Shown piece after piece: positions 33,977 through 42,759 of a DNA stretch of 48,730 nucleotides; positions within the stretch are counted from its first letter, which is position 1; each line of letters begins with the position of its first letter. Position numbers and translations under genes: made by a program. This stretch comes from Bacteroidaceae bacterium (GTDB taxonomy: Bacteria; Bacteroidota; Bacteroidia; Bacteroidales; Bacteroidaceae). The notes beneath the pieces were generated by a model. The model saw nothing but the letters and a program-made list of their open reading frames with translations, ran no database searches and was not told the origin of the DNA. The stretch is from NCBI GenBank assembly GCA_017615835.1, contig JAFZZI010000003.1, positions 1 to 48,730 on the forward strand, in the 5' to 3' direction.

Positions 33977-35182
33977 TCAGATTCCAAGCTTTTTGCGTAT
34001 GTCCTTGGGGATGGCGTTTTTGTTGACCATGAAGTCCATGCATTTGGCGACTATGAAGTTCTTCGACATGTACCAGATGCCTTGATAATCACCGCTCTTT
34101 CCCCATGAGTTCTTCACCAGGTAGTATTCACGTCCGGTCTGGTCCTTGGCCTTGCCGTAAATGAGCATTCCGTGGTCGTCGGTGAGCGTCCAGTCGTCAA
34201 ACTCTTTCTGGCGCTGCTCCTGTGTGGGTTCCATCTCCTTGATCATGACTCCCTGTTCCTTCAGCTTGTTGCTCTTCTCAACGGCGGTCATCTTCAGCCA
34301 CCGTGCCATGTCGGAACCGTCCAGTTCGGGATTCTCCGTGTCGTACAGAAGCGCAAGACCCTGACGCGTGAAACCGTCCTCGCTGACGTCACCGCCCCAG
34401 GCAACAGTGTATCCGTTGTCAACGGCATAATCAATGACACGTGCCATCTCGTCAATAGGCAGGTTCCAGGAACCCGGCTGACGCCAGTTGTCCTGAACCT
34501 CGACGGGGAATTCCGTGTAGAAGGGGTGGTGGGTATATGACGTTATTGAGACATAGTCATCCCAGTCGAGTCCAAGGCTCTGGGCGAAACTTTTCGGGTC
34601 GTATGTCTTGCCCTCGTATTGGAACTGTTCGGGACACTTGCCCAGGTATGCGTCGAGTATGCCCTGAAGGCCGTTCTTCCATGCAGGGTTAAGAGTCTTC
34701 TGCCTTGACTGGGATACAGCGTTGACGTATGGCTCCATCACTTCGAACAACTGGCCGAAATTGGTCAGTGTGTCACCATAAAGCGTGCCGGGCAAAGGCA
34801 TGGCCTCTTCGGGGCAGATGCCGTAGTTCTTAAGTACATACAGCACATCATAGGCAGAACCGCCCTGGCTGAACTGGGCATCGCCGTGCATGCGCACCTT
34901 GAGTACGGCACGATCCATGTAGTTCTTGTTGCATACGAACATTTCGCAAAGGTCGTATGTCTTTCCGCTCTTTTTCAGAATCTCGGCCTCGAAGAACGAG
35001 AGCGTAGAGAAATTCCAGCATGTTCCCGAACGGTTCTGGTCCTTTACGGATGTTATGGGAATCTCCTTCACTACGGTAAACACCGGTTTCTTTGAGTCGG
35101 TTGAGTCCTTGGGCGCGGGTGTCTGAGCCATAGCCGGCAGGACTATGAGCATGGATACTGCAAATGATGTAATTCTTTTCAT
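33977..35182 (-). CDS. Secreted C1B-family aminopeptidase (bleomycin hydrolase/PepC type)
   Basis: 401 residues with a signal peptide (MKRITSFAVSMLIVLPAMAQ), so exported, unlike cytoplasmic PepC. Papain-like triad: Cys55 in DQNRSGTCWNFST, His337 in TDDHGMLIYG and Asn358 in VKNSWGKSG; the oxyanion Gln is in KDQNRSGTC. Bleomycin-hydrolase family members trim amino acids from peptides. A mature periplasmic form fits peptide scavenging in Bacteroidales. A complete consensus promoter precedes it. It is convergent with the nitrilase gene, and the 74-base spacer between them shows no clear terminator. Confidence 0.92.
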   Translation of the reverse strand: MKRITSFAVSMLIVLPAMAQTPAPKDSTDSKKPVFTVVKEIPITSVKDQNRSGTCWNFSTLSFFEAEILKKSGKTYDLCEMFVCNKNYMDRAVLKVRMHGDAQFSQGGSAYDVLYVLKNYGICPEEAMPLPGTLYGDTLTNFGQLFEVMEPYVNAVSQSRQKTLNPAWKNGLQGILDAYLGKCPEQFQYEGKTYDPKSFAQSLGLDWDDYVSITSYTHHPFYTEFPVEVQDNWRQPGSWNLPIDEMARVIDYAVDNGYTVAWGGDVSEDGFTRQGLALLYDTENPELDGSDMARWLKMTAVEKSNKLKEQGVMIKEMEPTQEQRQKEFDDWTLTDDHGMLIYGKAKDQTGREYYLVKNSWGKSGDYQGIWYMSKNFIVAKCMDFMVNKNAIPKDIRKKLGI

Positions 35183-35204
35183 AAAGAAGTGTATTTATTA
35201 CCTA

Positions 35205-35235
35205 CAAAATTATGAATAGTTTCTCTCAATACAAA
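35205..35235 (-). promoter_or_regulatory. Full Bacteroidota promoter of the C1B peptidase gene
   Basis: On the minus strand TTTG (35235-35232), 19 bases, then TAATTTTG (35212-35205). Both boxes and the spacing are canonical, the best promoter in the window. The start near 35198 leaves a 16-base leader to the ATG at 35182. Confidence 0.75.
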
Positions 35236-35260
35236 ACCGGACCGTCCATTTATGAAAAGA

Positions 35261-35296
35261 TCCGGCTGCCACACAAATGACGGAGTGGCAGCCGGA
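35261..35296 (-). terminator. Strong terminator after the GH3 gene
   Basis: A perfect 12-bp stem (35261-35272 with 35285-35296; TCCGGCTGCCAC pairs with GTGGCAGCCGGA) and 12-base loop, followed on the minus strand by TCTTTTCAT. It lies 28 bases after the GH3 stop and closes the rsmG-MBL-DUF1573-GH3 run. Confidence 0.85.
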
Positions 35297-35323
35297 ATAT
35301 TGGATATCGGCAGACGTAGAGTC

Positions 35324-37984
35324 TCAGATTACTTCGAAATCAAGTGACTTGAGGTCTTCGTCGCGTGAAGAACTGCCGTAGAGTATTCTGTACTTGCCGG
35401 GCATAGTGGACAGTTCATCAATTGACTCGTCATAGTACTCGAAAGATTTGGAGTCGAGTGTTATGGTGACGTCGGTTGTCTGTCCCGCGCTTATGTTGAC
35501 GCGCTTGAAGCCCTTGAGTGACTTGATGGGGGCCTCGGCAATGTCAAGACTCTTTACATATACCTGTACCACTTCGTCGCCGTCGCGGCTGCCGGTATTG
35601 GTCACAGGGATGGTAATCTCTACGCAGCCGTCTTTCCTCATGCTCTTCTTTGACAGCCTTGCATCACCGTAACTGAAGGTGGTGTAGCTCAGGCCGTAGC
35701 CGAAGGCATAGAGAGGCTCGCCCTTGAAATAGCGGTAAGTGAAGCCGTCAGCCATGTTGTAGTCCTCGATGTCGGGCAGCTGGTCGGTTGATTTGTAGAA
35801 GGTAACCGGCAGACGTCCGGCGGGGTTGTAGTCACCGAACAGCACGTCGGCGACAGCCAGGCCGCCGCCCTGTCCGCCATACCAGGCCTGGAGCAGGGCG
35901 TCATACTGATCCTCTATTGCACCGAAACCTATGGCCGAACCTGAGCAGTTGACAAGAACCACAGGCTTGCCTGTGTCGTGAAGGGCTTTCAGAAGACGTG
36001 TCTGAACAGCGGGAAGCTCAATCCTGGTACGGTCGCCTCCTGCAAAGCCGTCATAGTTGACACGCATTTCCTCACCTTCAAGACGGGCGGAGATACCGCT
36101 CACCATGATGATGACGTCAGCATCCTTGACCTTTTCTACAACCGAGGCTGTTTCGGCCAGTTTCCTTTCACTCAACTCGAAAGTAAGGTAGGCAGAACCT
36201 TCTGCGCCCTTGGTGAAGTCAAGTACGAAGTCATAACTCTGACCCTTCTTGACTTTGATGGTGGTGGCGGGAGTCTGCTGCATGCCGCGGCCGAAGCCTC
36301 CGCCGAAGCCTCCGCGTCCCTGGGCCGGCTGCTTCTGTTCGGCGATGACCTTGCCGTTTACAGTCAGTTTGTAGGTGTCGTTTCCGCGAATGTTATAGGC
36401 GAGGTCACCTGTGAAGTCGGCAATGTAGCGGCCGGTCATACGGGCTGAGAAGTTGTTGAATTCGACCCCTTCGGCAAAACGGTAGTCACCCATGGTGCGC
36501 ATGTTGATTTCACTGTAGTCGCCTTCGGCAACCGGTGCGCCGCTCATGTTGACATTGTTGTAGAACTTGGCGTGTATGCCCTTGCCGCCGTTAAGGTCAC
36601 CAAGATGGTTCAATGTAAGATAGTCGTCTGCGAGTTCGCATCCACGGTCGTAGATGATCTCGGCATTGGGTACGGCCTTCTGGATGGCCTGGCGGATTGA
36701 TATGCGGTTTTCGACGGTCGGTGTTCCGTTGTAGTTGCCGTACTGCATCGATACGTTGTCGGCATTGGGGCCTACCAGGGCAATTTTCTTTATGCTCTTC
36801 GAAAGCGGAAGGATGTTGCCCTTGTTCTTGAGAAGCACCATAGCCTCGTCGGCCGCCTTGTGGGCAAGCTGGGTGTGGGCAGGGCTGCTGATGTCGTCAG
36901 CACCGAGATTCCTCCAGGGGTCCATCTCTTCGGGGTCGAACATACCCAGTTCGAAACGGCTGCGGAGAATGCGTCTTAGCGAGACATCAATGTCAGCCTC
37001 GTTGATTTTGCCCTCCTGCAGGGCCTGTACAAGTGCATTATAGCTTGTGCCGCACTCGATGTCTGTTCCTGAAAGCACGGCATCTACGCTGGCCTCGACG
37101 GCATTGGCGTGGGTCTCGTGCTGGCCTCTGGTGTAGAAGTTGTTTATGGCGCCGCAGTCCGATACGACAAGAGCCTTGAAGCCCCACTTGTTGCGAAGGA
37201 TGTCGGTCAGCAGACGGTCGCTTCCGCAGCAGGGCTCACCCTCGTAGCGGTTATATGCGCACATGACCTCCTGGACATTGCCTTCTTGAACCAGTGTCTT
37301 GAAGGCCGGGAGATATGTCTCCCACAGGTCACGCATTGAAACGCTTACGTCGAAGCGGTGCCGCTCTGACTCCTTGCCGCTGTGGACGGCGTAATGTTTT
37401 GCGCAGGCATGGGTCTTGTAGTACTTCTTGTCGTTGCCCTGCATTCCTTTAACCAGGGCAGTTCCCATGCGTCCGGTCAGGTAGGGATCCTCACCGCTCG
37501 TCTCCTGGCCCCGTCCCCAGCGCGGGTCGCGGAATATGTTTATGTTGGGACACCAGAATGACAGTCCCTGGTGCCAGGCACCACCGGTAGCGCGGGTCTT
37601 GCCGAACTGGTTGTGGTCACTGGTGTTCCAATGGGCGCGGGCCTCGTCTGAAACGGCTGTGTAGATTTCGTACTGCTGACTGTCATCGAATGTGGCAGCC
37701 AGGGCAATAGCCTGGGGAAATACGGTGGCTCCTGTCATGCATATTCCGTGACATGCCTCCGACCACCAGTTGTATGCCGGAATTCCGAGGCTGTCAATGG
37801 AGATGGATCCGTTCATCATAAGACCGATCTTCTCCTGCGGAGAAAGCAGTGACATCAGATTGTCAACCCTCTTCTCGATTGAGAGTTTTGGATTCTGAAA
37901 CGGGTACTCATACTGTGAGTTGTCTGCACAAGCTGTCATCGCCAGTGCTGCAGCCATCCCGATAATGACTTTGGTTTTTTTCAT
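35324..37984 (-). CDS. GH3 glycoside hydrolase with PA14 insert, lipoprotein (beta-xylosidase/glucosidase)
   Basis: 886 residues. Lipobox AMTAC with Cys19, so envelope-anchored. The GH3 N-terminal barrel includes NIFRDPRWGRGQETSGEDPYLTG and KHYAVHSGKESERH; the nucleophile Asp276 is in VVSDCGAINNF. A PA14 domain (about 445-560: GIHAKFYNNVNMSGAPV onward, carrying a Gly/Arg-rich linker GRGGFGGGFGRG) is inserted in the second domain, and a fibronectin-III-like domain ends the protein (about 790-880). GH3 enzymes with this layout cleave terminal beta-glucosyl or beta-xylosyl units; the choice is not decidable here. It follows the DUF1573 gene by 33 bases and is closed by the terminator at 35261-35296. 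Confidence 0.93.
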   Translation of the reverse strand: MKKTKVIIGMAAALAMTACADNSQYEYPFQNPKLSIEKRVDNLMSLLSPQEKIGLMMNGSISIDSLGIPAYNWWSEACHGICMTGATVFPQAIALAATFDDSQQYEIYTAVSDEARAHWNTSDHNQFGKTRATGGAWHQGLSFWCPNINIFRDPRWGRGQETSGEDPYLTGRMGTALVKGMQGNDKKYYKTHACAKHYAVHSGKESERHRFDVSVSMRDLWETYLPAFKTLVQEGNVQEVMCAYNRYEGEPCCGSDRLLTDILRNKWGFKALVVSDCGAINNFYTRGQHETHANAVEASVDAVLSGTDIECGTSYNALVQALQEGKINEADIDVSLRRILRSRFELGMFDPEEMDPWRNLGADDISSPAHTQLAHKAADEAMVLLKNKGNILPLSKSIKKIALVGPNADNVSMQYGNYNGTPTVENRISIRQAIQKAVPNAEIIYDRGCELADDYLTLNHLGDLNGGKGIHAKFYNNVNMSGAPVAEGDYSEINMRTMGDYRFAEGVEFNNFSARMTGRYIADFTGDLAYNIRGNDTYKLTVNGKVIAEQKQPAQGRGGFGGGFGRGMQQTPATTIKVKKGQSYDFVLDFTKGAEGSAYLTFELSERKLAETASVVEKVKDADVIIMVSGISARLEGEEMRVNYDGFAGGDRTRIELPAVQTRLLKALHDTGKPVVLVNCSGSAIGFGAIEDQYDALLQAWYGGQGGGLAVADVLFGDYNPAGRLPVTFYKSTDQLPDIEDYNMADGFTYRYFKGEPLYAFGYGLSYTTFSYGDARLSKKSMRKDGCVEITIPVTNTGSRDGDEVVQVYVKSLDIAEAPIKSLKGFKRVNISAGQTTDVTITLDSKSFEYYDESIDELSTMPGKYRILYGSSSRDEDLKSLDFEVI

Positions 37985-38017
37985 AATGCTTGCAGTGTTA
38001 TAGAAGGTTAGTAAAAA

Positions 38018-39109
38018 TTATCTGACAGTATAACTTAGCCTGAGCTCACGTCTGGGACGCACGGGGTCGTTCGTGATGAGATTGACGGAGCACGATTCGC
38101 CGCTTCCGGCTGTTCCCCTCGAAACAGTGGCAGCATTCATTACGACAGACTGTCCCGGCTTGATTGCCGTTCCTGACTGCAGGTCGGCAGTAGTCCCGGC
38201 CGAAACCTCGACTGCGCGAACGATGAGGTCTGCTTCACCGTCATTCCGTATCAGGAACTTCTGCTTCAGGATTTTTCCTCTCTTCTGTTCACCGAAGTCG
38301 TAGTACGATGGCTCAGTTGCCAGTTTGGGCAGCTTGCCCTTGGCATTTGTAAAGTCGTCCGTGAAGATGGCGGAAACCACGAAGGGAACCTCACCGCGCA
38401 CTCCGTCGGCTGACAGCCAGACAGTATCTGTAACAGTCCCGTATTTGCCGCTTGAGGGCAGTGAGTACGTGAATATTACACTTTCGGCTTTGCCGGCGTC
38501 AAGTGAAGGCGGACACTCGACAGCCAGTATGCTGTTCTTGTCTGCCTTGACAGTTTCCAGCGACACCCTCTTCTCGCTGTCGTTCACGATGACGACGCTC
38601 TTCTGCATCGAATGCCCCTGGCCGATATACCCGAATGCCAGGTGGTTTGTCGAAGTCCTGACATCTGCGGCAACAAGATACGGATACAGTTGTCTGATAC
38701 CCATTGGGGCAGGCTTGACCGTTGCGTACAGAGCCATTCTTGCGCAAGACCGTACTCCCTTGACAAAAACTTCTATTTCGCGGAATACGCGCCCGTCGGT
38801 TCTTGCCGGGTTGAAGTTGACGGTAAACTCGCAAATCTCACCTGGCTCAACAGCGTCGGTGGGGTACGAAGCGGTGGTACATCCGCAACTTGTAGATACG
38901 TAATCGATAGTGACCGGCCTTGACGATATGTTGCTGAACATGAAAGTGTGGCTGACCACACCGTCTGCCTCGTCTATCTCGCCGAAATCGTATTCGTATG
39001 CGTCAAACTGAAGCGGCCAGTCATCATCTGCCGCAGATGCCGTCAGCGAATGGAACGGTATCAGCACAGATACCATTGCTGTAAGCGTAAGTCTGAGAGT
39101 CGTGCACAT
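38018..39109 (-). CDS. DUF1573 (ASH-like beta-sandwich) exported protein
   Basis: 363 residues with a signal peptide (cleavage near LTASA). The first domain (about 28-135) has the DUF1573 pattern: YDFGEIDEADGVVSHTFMFSNIS, then STSCGCTTASYPTDAVEPGEICEFTVNFNP. A middle domain (about 140-250) and a second DUF1573-like repeat follow (YYDFGEQKRGKILKQKFLIRNDGEADLIV, about 270-363). These immunoglobulin-like domains are common in Bacteroidota envelopes and probably mediate binding; no enzyme motif is visible. It begins 2 bases after the MBL gene and is followed by GH3, so it is part of a minus-strand run. Confidence 0.85.
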   Translation of the reverse strand: MCTTLRLTLTAMVSVLIPFHSLTASAADDDWPLQFDAYEYDFGEIDEADGVVSHTFMFSNISSRPVTIDYVSTSCGCTTASYPTDAVEPGEICEFTVNFNPARTDGRVFREIEVFVKGVRSCARMALYATVKPAPMGIRQLYPYLVAADVRTSTNHLAFGYIGQGHSMQKSVVIVNDSEKRVSLETVKADKNSILAVECPPSLDAGKAESVIFTYSLPSSGKYGTVTDTVWLSADGVRGEVPFVVSAIFTDDFTNAKGKLPKLATEPSYYDFGEQKRGKILKQKFLIRNDGEADLIVRAVEVSAGTTADLQSGTAIKPGQSVVMNAATVSRGTAGSGESCSVNLITNDPVRPRRELRLSYTVR

Positions 39110-39111
39110 TA

Positions 39112-39765
39112 TTAATAACTGTACAGGTATGGGTTATTGTTCCTTTCGAAGCCGATTGTGCTGGACGGACCATGACCCGGCAACACCACCGTGTCGTCAG
39201 GCATCGGCATAAGTTTTGAATTTATGCTGCTGATAAGGGCAGGGCCGTCGCTGTCTTCAAAGTCGGTACGGCCGATGGAACCTCTGAACAAGGCATCCCC
39301 CGTAAAAACGGTATTCTCCTTCCGGCAGTAGAATGCAAGGCTGCCCGGTGAGTGTCCCGGTATGTGAAGTACTTCAAATTCGGTATTGCCGAACTCCATC
39401 ACGCTGCTTTCGTCAATGAAGTTTTCGGGTTCTATAGAGTCAACCACCTTCTCTACGGAAAGCCCGAGCACACCGATTTTCTGGGGTAATGTCGTCAGCC
39501 AGGGCAGGTCCGCCTTGTGGGCCTTTGCCTTCAGGCCGAATGCCTCGCCGATCACAGGATTGCCGAAGACGTGGTCGAAGTGCAGGTGAGTGTTCAGCAG
39601 CAGTCTGGGCTTGATGCCGTTGTCGCGAATGAAGCTGCACAGCATCTCACTCTCGCCTCTGTACATGCAGCCGGGGTCGATCACGGCTGCTTCGCCTGTC
39701 TCATCCCACACGACGTACGTGTTGACCTGAAGAATGTTGAACTGAAATGTCTTAATTGAAATCAT
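39112..39765 (-). CDS. Metallo-beta-lactamase-fold hydrolase (glyoxalase II-like)
   Basis: 217 residues. Metal-binding motif THLHFDH (His60, His62, Asp64, His65), then HIPGHSPGSLAFY, FTGDALFRGSIGRTDF and VLPGHGPSSTIGFE. The layout matches the YcbL/glyoxalase-II-like thioesterase group, which lacks the long substrate domain of full glyoxalase II. It may hydrolyse S-lactoylglutathione-like or other thioesters, but the substrate is unknown. It lies 9 bases after rsmG and 2 before DUF1573, so it is co-transcribed. Confidence 0.9.
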   Translation of the reverse strand: MISIKTFQFNILQVNTYVVWDETGEAAVIDPGCMYRGESEMLCSFIRDNGIKPRLLLNTHLHFDHVFGNPVIGEAFGLKAKAHKADLPWLTTLPQKIGVLGLSVEKVVDSIEPENFIDESSVMEFGNTEFEVLHIPGHSPGSLAFYCRKENTVFTGDALFRGSIGRTDFEDSDGPALISSINSKLMPMPDDTVVLPGHGPSSTIGFERNNNPYLYSY

Positions 39766-39774
39766 TGAATCCCG

Positions 39775-40398
39775 TCAGAGTTGTACATAAATAACCATTT
39801 TCCCCTTGAAGTACTCTTCGCTGAACCACTCGCTGACAGGTACTGCATCCGACACTTGCCTGAAACCCGCCATCTCGGCCGTGATATCTCCACCCTTGAG
39901 GCAGAAGACACCGTTGGGGTAGGCATTGTGCTGGTTTTTGTGGTCAATCATGCCACGGGCCACCTTGCACAGGTCGGGCAATGGCATCACTCCGCGGCTC
40001 ACTGCAAAGTCGAACTTCTCCTTTACATTCTCAGCCCTGTCGTTTCTGAACTCAACGTTGGTCAGCCCGATCTCCTGAGCCACAGCCCGTGCCACACGCA
40101 TCTTCTTGGCGATGCTGTCTATGAGAGTGAAACTGCATTCCGGGAACATTATGGCCAGGGGAATGCCGGGAAAACCGCCGCCTGTGCCGATGTCTGCAAT
40201 ATTGGTGCCGTCTGCAAAACTTGTCATCTTTGCAATGGCAAGCGAGTGCAGGACGTGGTGAGGGTAGAGGTTTCCGATGTCTGCCCTTGATATCACGTTT
40301 ATTTTTGAGTTCCAGTCCAGGTAGAGCGGCATCAGCGCCTCAAATTGCTCAGTCTGCCTTGGACTCAGGTCAGGGAAATATTTTCTGATGCTGTCCAT
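39775..40398 (-). CDS. rsmG: 16S rRNA (guanine(527)-N7)-methyltransferase
   Basis: 207 residues, normal RsmG size. N-terminal helix MDSIRKYFPDLSPRQTEQFEALMPLYLDWNSKINVISR, SAM motif NIADIGTGGGFPGIPLAIMFP, then LIDSIAKKMRVARAVAQEIGLTNVEF and FAVSRGV. It makes m7G527 in the 530 loop of 16S rRNA; loss gives low-level streptomycin resistance in other bacteria. The family start matches the ATG at 40398. The -7 element ends only 7 bases before it, so the mRNA may have almost no leader. It heads the run to MBL, DUF1573 and GH3. Confidence 0.96.
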   Translation of the reverse strand: MDSIRKYFPDLSPRQTEQFEALMPLYLDWNSKINVISRADIGNLYPHHVLHSLAIAKMTSFADGTNIADIGTGGGFPGIPLAIMFPECSFTLIDSIAKKMRVARAVAQEIGLTNVEFRNDRAENVKEKFDFAVSRGVMPLPDLCKVARGMIDHKNQHNAYPNGVFCLKGGDITAEMAGFRQVSDAVPVSEWFSEEYFKGKMVIYVQL

Positions 40399-40405
40399 AC
40401 AGCCT

Positions 40406-40413
40406 CAAAAGTA
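40406..40413 (-). promoter_or_regulatory. -7 promoter element of rsmG (possibly leaderless)
   Basis: Reads TACTTTTG on the minus strand. With the last G at -7, transcription starts at about 40399, one base before the ATG at 40398. Confidence 0.5.
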
Positions 40414-40466
40414 GTAAAAAAATCATTTTGTCGCGACCGGACGGGATAATTGAACCAGATTCTCAT

Positions 40467-40474
40467 TATTTTTG
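40467..40474 (+). promoter_or_regulatory. -7 promoter element of the alkaline phosphatase gene
   Basis: TATTTTTG matches TAnnTTTG; start near 40481, leader about 17 bases to the ATG at 40498. No good -33 box and no obvious Pho-type operator. Confidence 0.5.
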
Positions 40475-40497
40475 GGGAAAAATTAAAAAAAGAACTT

Positions 40498-41925
40498 ATG
40501 AAATCAGTCAAATCTGCCATTGTCGCAATCCTGTTGTTGCTGGCCGTTACTTCAAATGCCGCCAAAACTCCAAAGTATGTATTCATGTTCATTGGGGATG
40601 GAATGGGAGTGAACCAGGTTCTTGGTACCCAGATGTATCTTGCAGAACTGGAAGGACGTATCGGCGTGACACCGCTCTGCTTTACACAGTTCCCGTTTAC
40701 GGGGCTTGTGACGACATACTCGGCATCGAGCGGAGTGACTGACTCTGCTGCTAGCGGAACGGCTCTTTCCACCGGGTCGAAGACCGACAACAATGTAATG
40801 GGGATGCTGCCTGACAAGGAAACTCCTGTCCAGAGCATCGCAGCCAAGGCACACAGCCAGGGACGCCGCGTTGCTATCTGCACCACAGTCCCTGTTGACC
40901 ACGCCACTCCGGCGGCGTTCTATGCCCACACCCCGTCCCGGAACGACCGCCACGTCATCGGTATGCAGCTTGCAGAAAGCGGATATGAGTTCTTCGCCGG
41001 AGGTGACTTTGCCCAGAACTATGACTCTGAGGATGCTTCTGCCGATGAAGGAAATTATGCCCGCTGCGAGAATAATGGCTACACCATAGCACGCGGCTAC
41101 GAAGACTACAAGAGCAAGGCTGCCTCTGCCGACAAGATGATACTGTTCCCGGGTAAACCGACAAAGGACCTTGTGCCGCGTCTCGACCGAAAATCAGGCG
41201 ACCTGTACCTGACCGAGATAACCACGGCTGCCATAGATTTCATGATGAAGGAACCCAAGAAGGGATTCTTCATAATGGTGGAAGGCGGACAGATAGACTA
41301 TTCCCTTCACAGCAACGATGCCGCGTCATGTTTCGGTGAGGTCATGGATATGGACGATGCCATAAAGGTGGCATACGACTTCTATCTGAAGCACAAGAGC
41401 GAGACGCTCATCATTGTCACAGCCGACCATGAGACCGGCGGCATGTCGCTCGGAAACGGAGCATACAGGCTGGCACTGAAGAACCTGCAGTATCAGAAGC
41501 GTACGGAACAGGGCTTCACCGATTATCTGGGAAAACTTCAGGGTTCTGACGGCGGGCCCATCACCTGGGAAGAGCTGAAGGACGAACTGAAGGACAACTT
41601 CGGCTTCTGGGACAAGGTTCAACTGACGCGCCAGCAGGAGAGCAGGCTCCAGACTGCTTATGTCGAAACCTTTGGCATGAACCCGTCATACGGATCAGAC
41701 GACAGTGACACCGGCAAAGATACAGAATATGATGTCAGCAAGATTTCGGATCTTGCTGTAAAGATACTTGACGAAACCTCGCAGATAGCATGGGGAACAG
41801 GCGCACATTCCGGCGGCTATGTCCCTGTCTTCGCTGTCGGCAACGGCGCAGAACTGTTCACCGGCCAGATTGACAACACCCAGATTCCAGTGCTGCTGTC
41901 AAAGGCTGCAGGCTATCGCTGGTAG
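40498..41925 (+). CDS. Alkaline phosphatase, exported
   Basis: 475 residues from the ATG at 40498, which begins a signal peptide (MKSVKSAIVAILLLLAVTSNA); an in-frame ATG at 40450 lies upstream of the -7 element. Alkaline-phosphatase-superfamily motifs: FIGDGMG (metal Asp34), VTDSAASGTAL (nucleophile Ser83), FFIMVEGGQIDYSLHSND, ITVTADHETGGMS-type segment (VTADHETGGMS) and GAHSGGYVPVFAVG. It hydrolyses phosphate monoesters in the periplasm to release phosphate. Its last 13 bases overlap the end of the convergent DUF3298-like gene. Confidence 0.94.
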   Translation: MKSVKSAIVAILLLLAVTSNAAKTPKYVFMFIGDGMGVNQVLGTQMYLAELEGRIGVTPLCFTQFPFTGLVTTYSASSGVTDSAASGTALSTGSKTDNNVMGMLPDKETPVQSIAAKAHSQGRRVAICTTVPVDHATPAAFYAHTPSRNDRHVIGMQLAESGYEFFAGGDFAQNYDSEDASADEGNYARCENNGYTIARGYEDYKSKAASADKMILFPGKPTKDLVPRLDRKSGDLYLTEITTAAIDFMMKEPKKGFFIMVEGGQIDYSLHSNDAASCFGEVMDMDDAIKVAYDFYLKHKSETLIIVTADHETGGMSLGNGAYRLALKNLQYQKRTEQGFTDYLGKLQGSDGGPITWEELKDELKDNFGFWDKVQLTRQQESRLQTAYVETFGMNPSYGSDDSDTGKDTEYDVSKISDLAVKILDETSQIAWGTGAHSGGYVPVFAVGNGAELFTGQIDNTQIPVLLSKAAGYRW

Positions 41926-42731
41926 GGGTTAAGTTCTTCCCACGACAGTGTGACGTGGATGGAACTGTCTCCTGCGGCTGAGAACTGCCAGGGTTCATAG
42001 ACAAAGGTCACACCCTTCTCTGATACATAGCAGTTGTCGGAAGGTTCGATGCTCTCCATATTGCCGGACAGTATCGAAGGGTTCTCTTTGAGTTTCCGTC
42101 GAATCAGGCCTGCTGTTTTTGCCCTGTTTTTGCCTGACGGAATGAATCCTTCTGCCGGTCTGCCGCTCATCATGTCAAAGCAATAGTACCGCTCAATGTC
42201 AACGCAGTCGGTATGGCCCATCTGCAGAACCGATGAACGCTTGTAGCACAGGTAATTGCCGTAAGGTTCCATAAAGCGTCCGTAATCCCTTAGGAAGTAT
42301 GAGAAGGTATTGAAGTCTTTCCTGTCATAACTCGAAAAGTCATTCTCTGCGGCAATGTCGTCAAAGTACCTCTCAATGAATCCGTGAGCGCTCTCTTCAA
42401 GTGCTGTCATGTTTGTCAGCCAGGAGCCGCTCAACCATTCGCCGAATACCGGATCCGTGGCAATGGCATTTCTCGCTGCCTCCCATTCTTTGCCAGTGGG
42501 CAGTTCCATGTCGATGGTGACCTTTACATCACGCCAGTAGATGTCGGATTCCGGGAACCTGTCTGTAAGGATGGTAGAGTCAGCATACCGGTAAAACTCT
42601 GTCATCGGGTAGGGCAAAGGCTCTGCCTGGCCGGTATTATTGCTTTTCGTATGACATGATGAGAGAAATACGGCAGCGGCAGCCAGACACGCGGCTGCTG
42701 CTGCAATCCGTTTCGACACCCACTGTATCAT
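41913..42731 (-). CDS. Lipoprotein with a DUF3298/RsiV-like C-terminal domain
   Basis: 272 residues. Signal peptide with lipobox FLSSC (Cys26), so probably lipid-anchored. The C-terminal 40 residues (GVTFVYEPWQFSAAGDSSIHVTLSWEELNPY) fit the end of DUF3298, the RsiV-type domain, in which a beta-sheet protein ends with a GVxFxYxPYEIApYAxG-like strand. The N-terminal part would correspond to the companion DUF4163-like region but is weak. Function is unknown; RsiV itself is a lysozyme-binding anti-sigma factor, but this protein lacks a cytoplasmic anti-sigma domain. It overlaps the alkaline phosphatase gene tail-to-tail by 13 bases. Confidence 0.7.
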   Translation of the reverse strand: MIQWVSKRIAAAAACLAAAAVFLSSCHTKSNNTGQAEPLPYPMTEFYRYADSTILTDRFPESDIYWRDVKVTIDMELPTGKEWEAARNAIATDPVFGEWLSGSWLTNMTALEESAHGFIERYFDDIAAENDFSSYDRKDFNTFSYFLRDYGRFMEPYGNYLCYKRSSVLQMGHTDCVDIERYYCFDMMSGRPAEGFIPSGKNRAKTAGLIRRKLKENPSILSGNMESIEPSDNCYVSEKGVTFVYEPWQFSAAGDSSIHVTLSWEELNPYQR

Positions 42732-42759
42732 ACGTGTACTTACGCGGTTTGCGTACAGT

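Noticed and set aside
1026-37984. A polysaccharide utilization locus joining GH67, GH3 and the two HTCS-like sensors
   Set aside because: The enzymes are 32 kb apart, separated by housekeeping operons, and no SusC/SusD pair is present; the sensors lack DNA-binding domains.
41913-42731. RsiV-type anti-sigma factor acting with the PrsW homologue
   Set aside because: The protein is a lipoprotein with no cytoplasmic anti-sigma domain and no sigma factor gene beside it, and it lies over 12 kb from the prsW-like gene.
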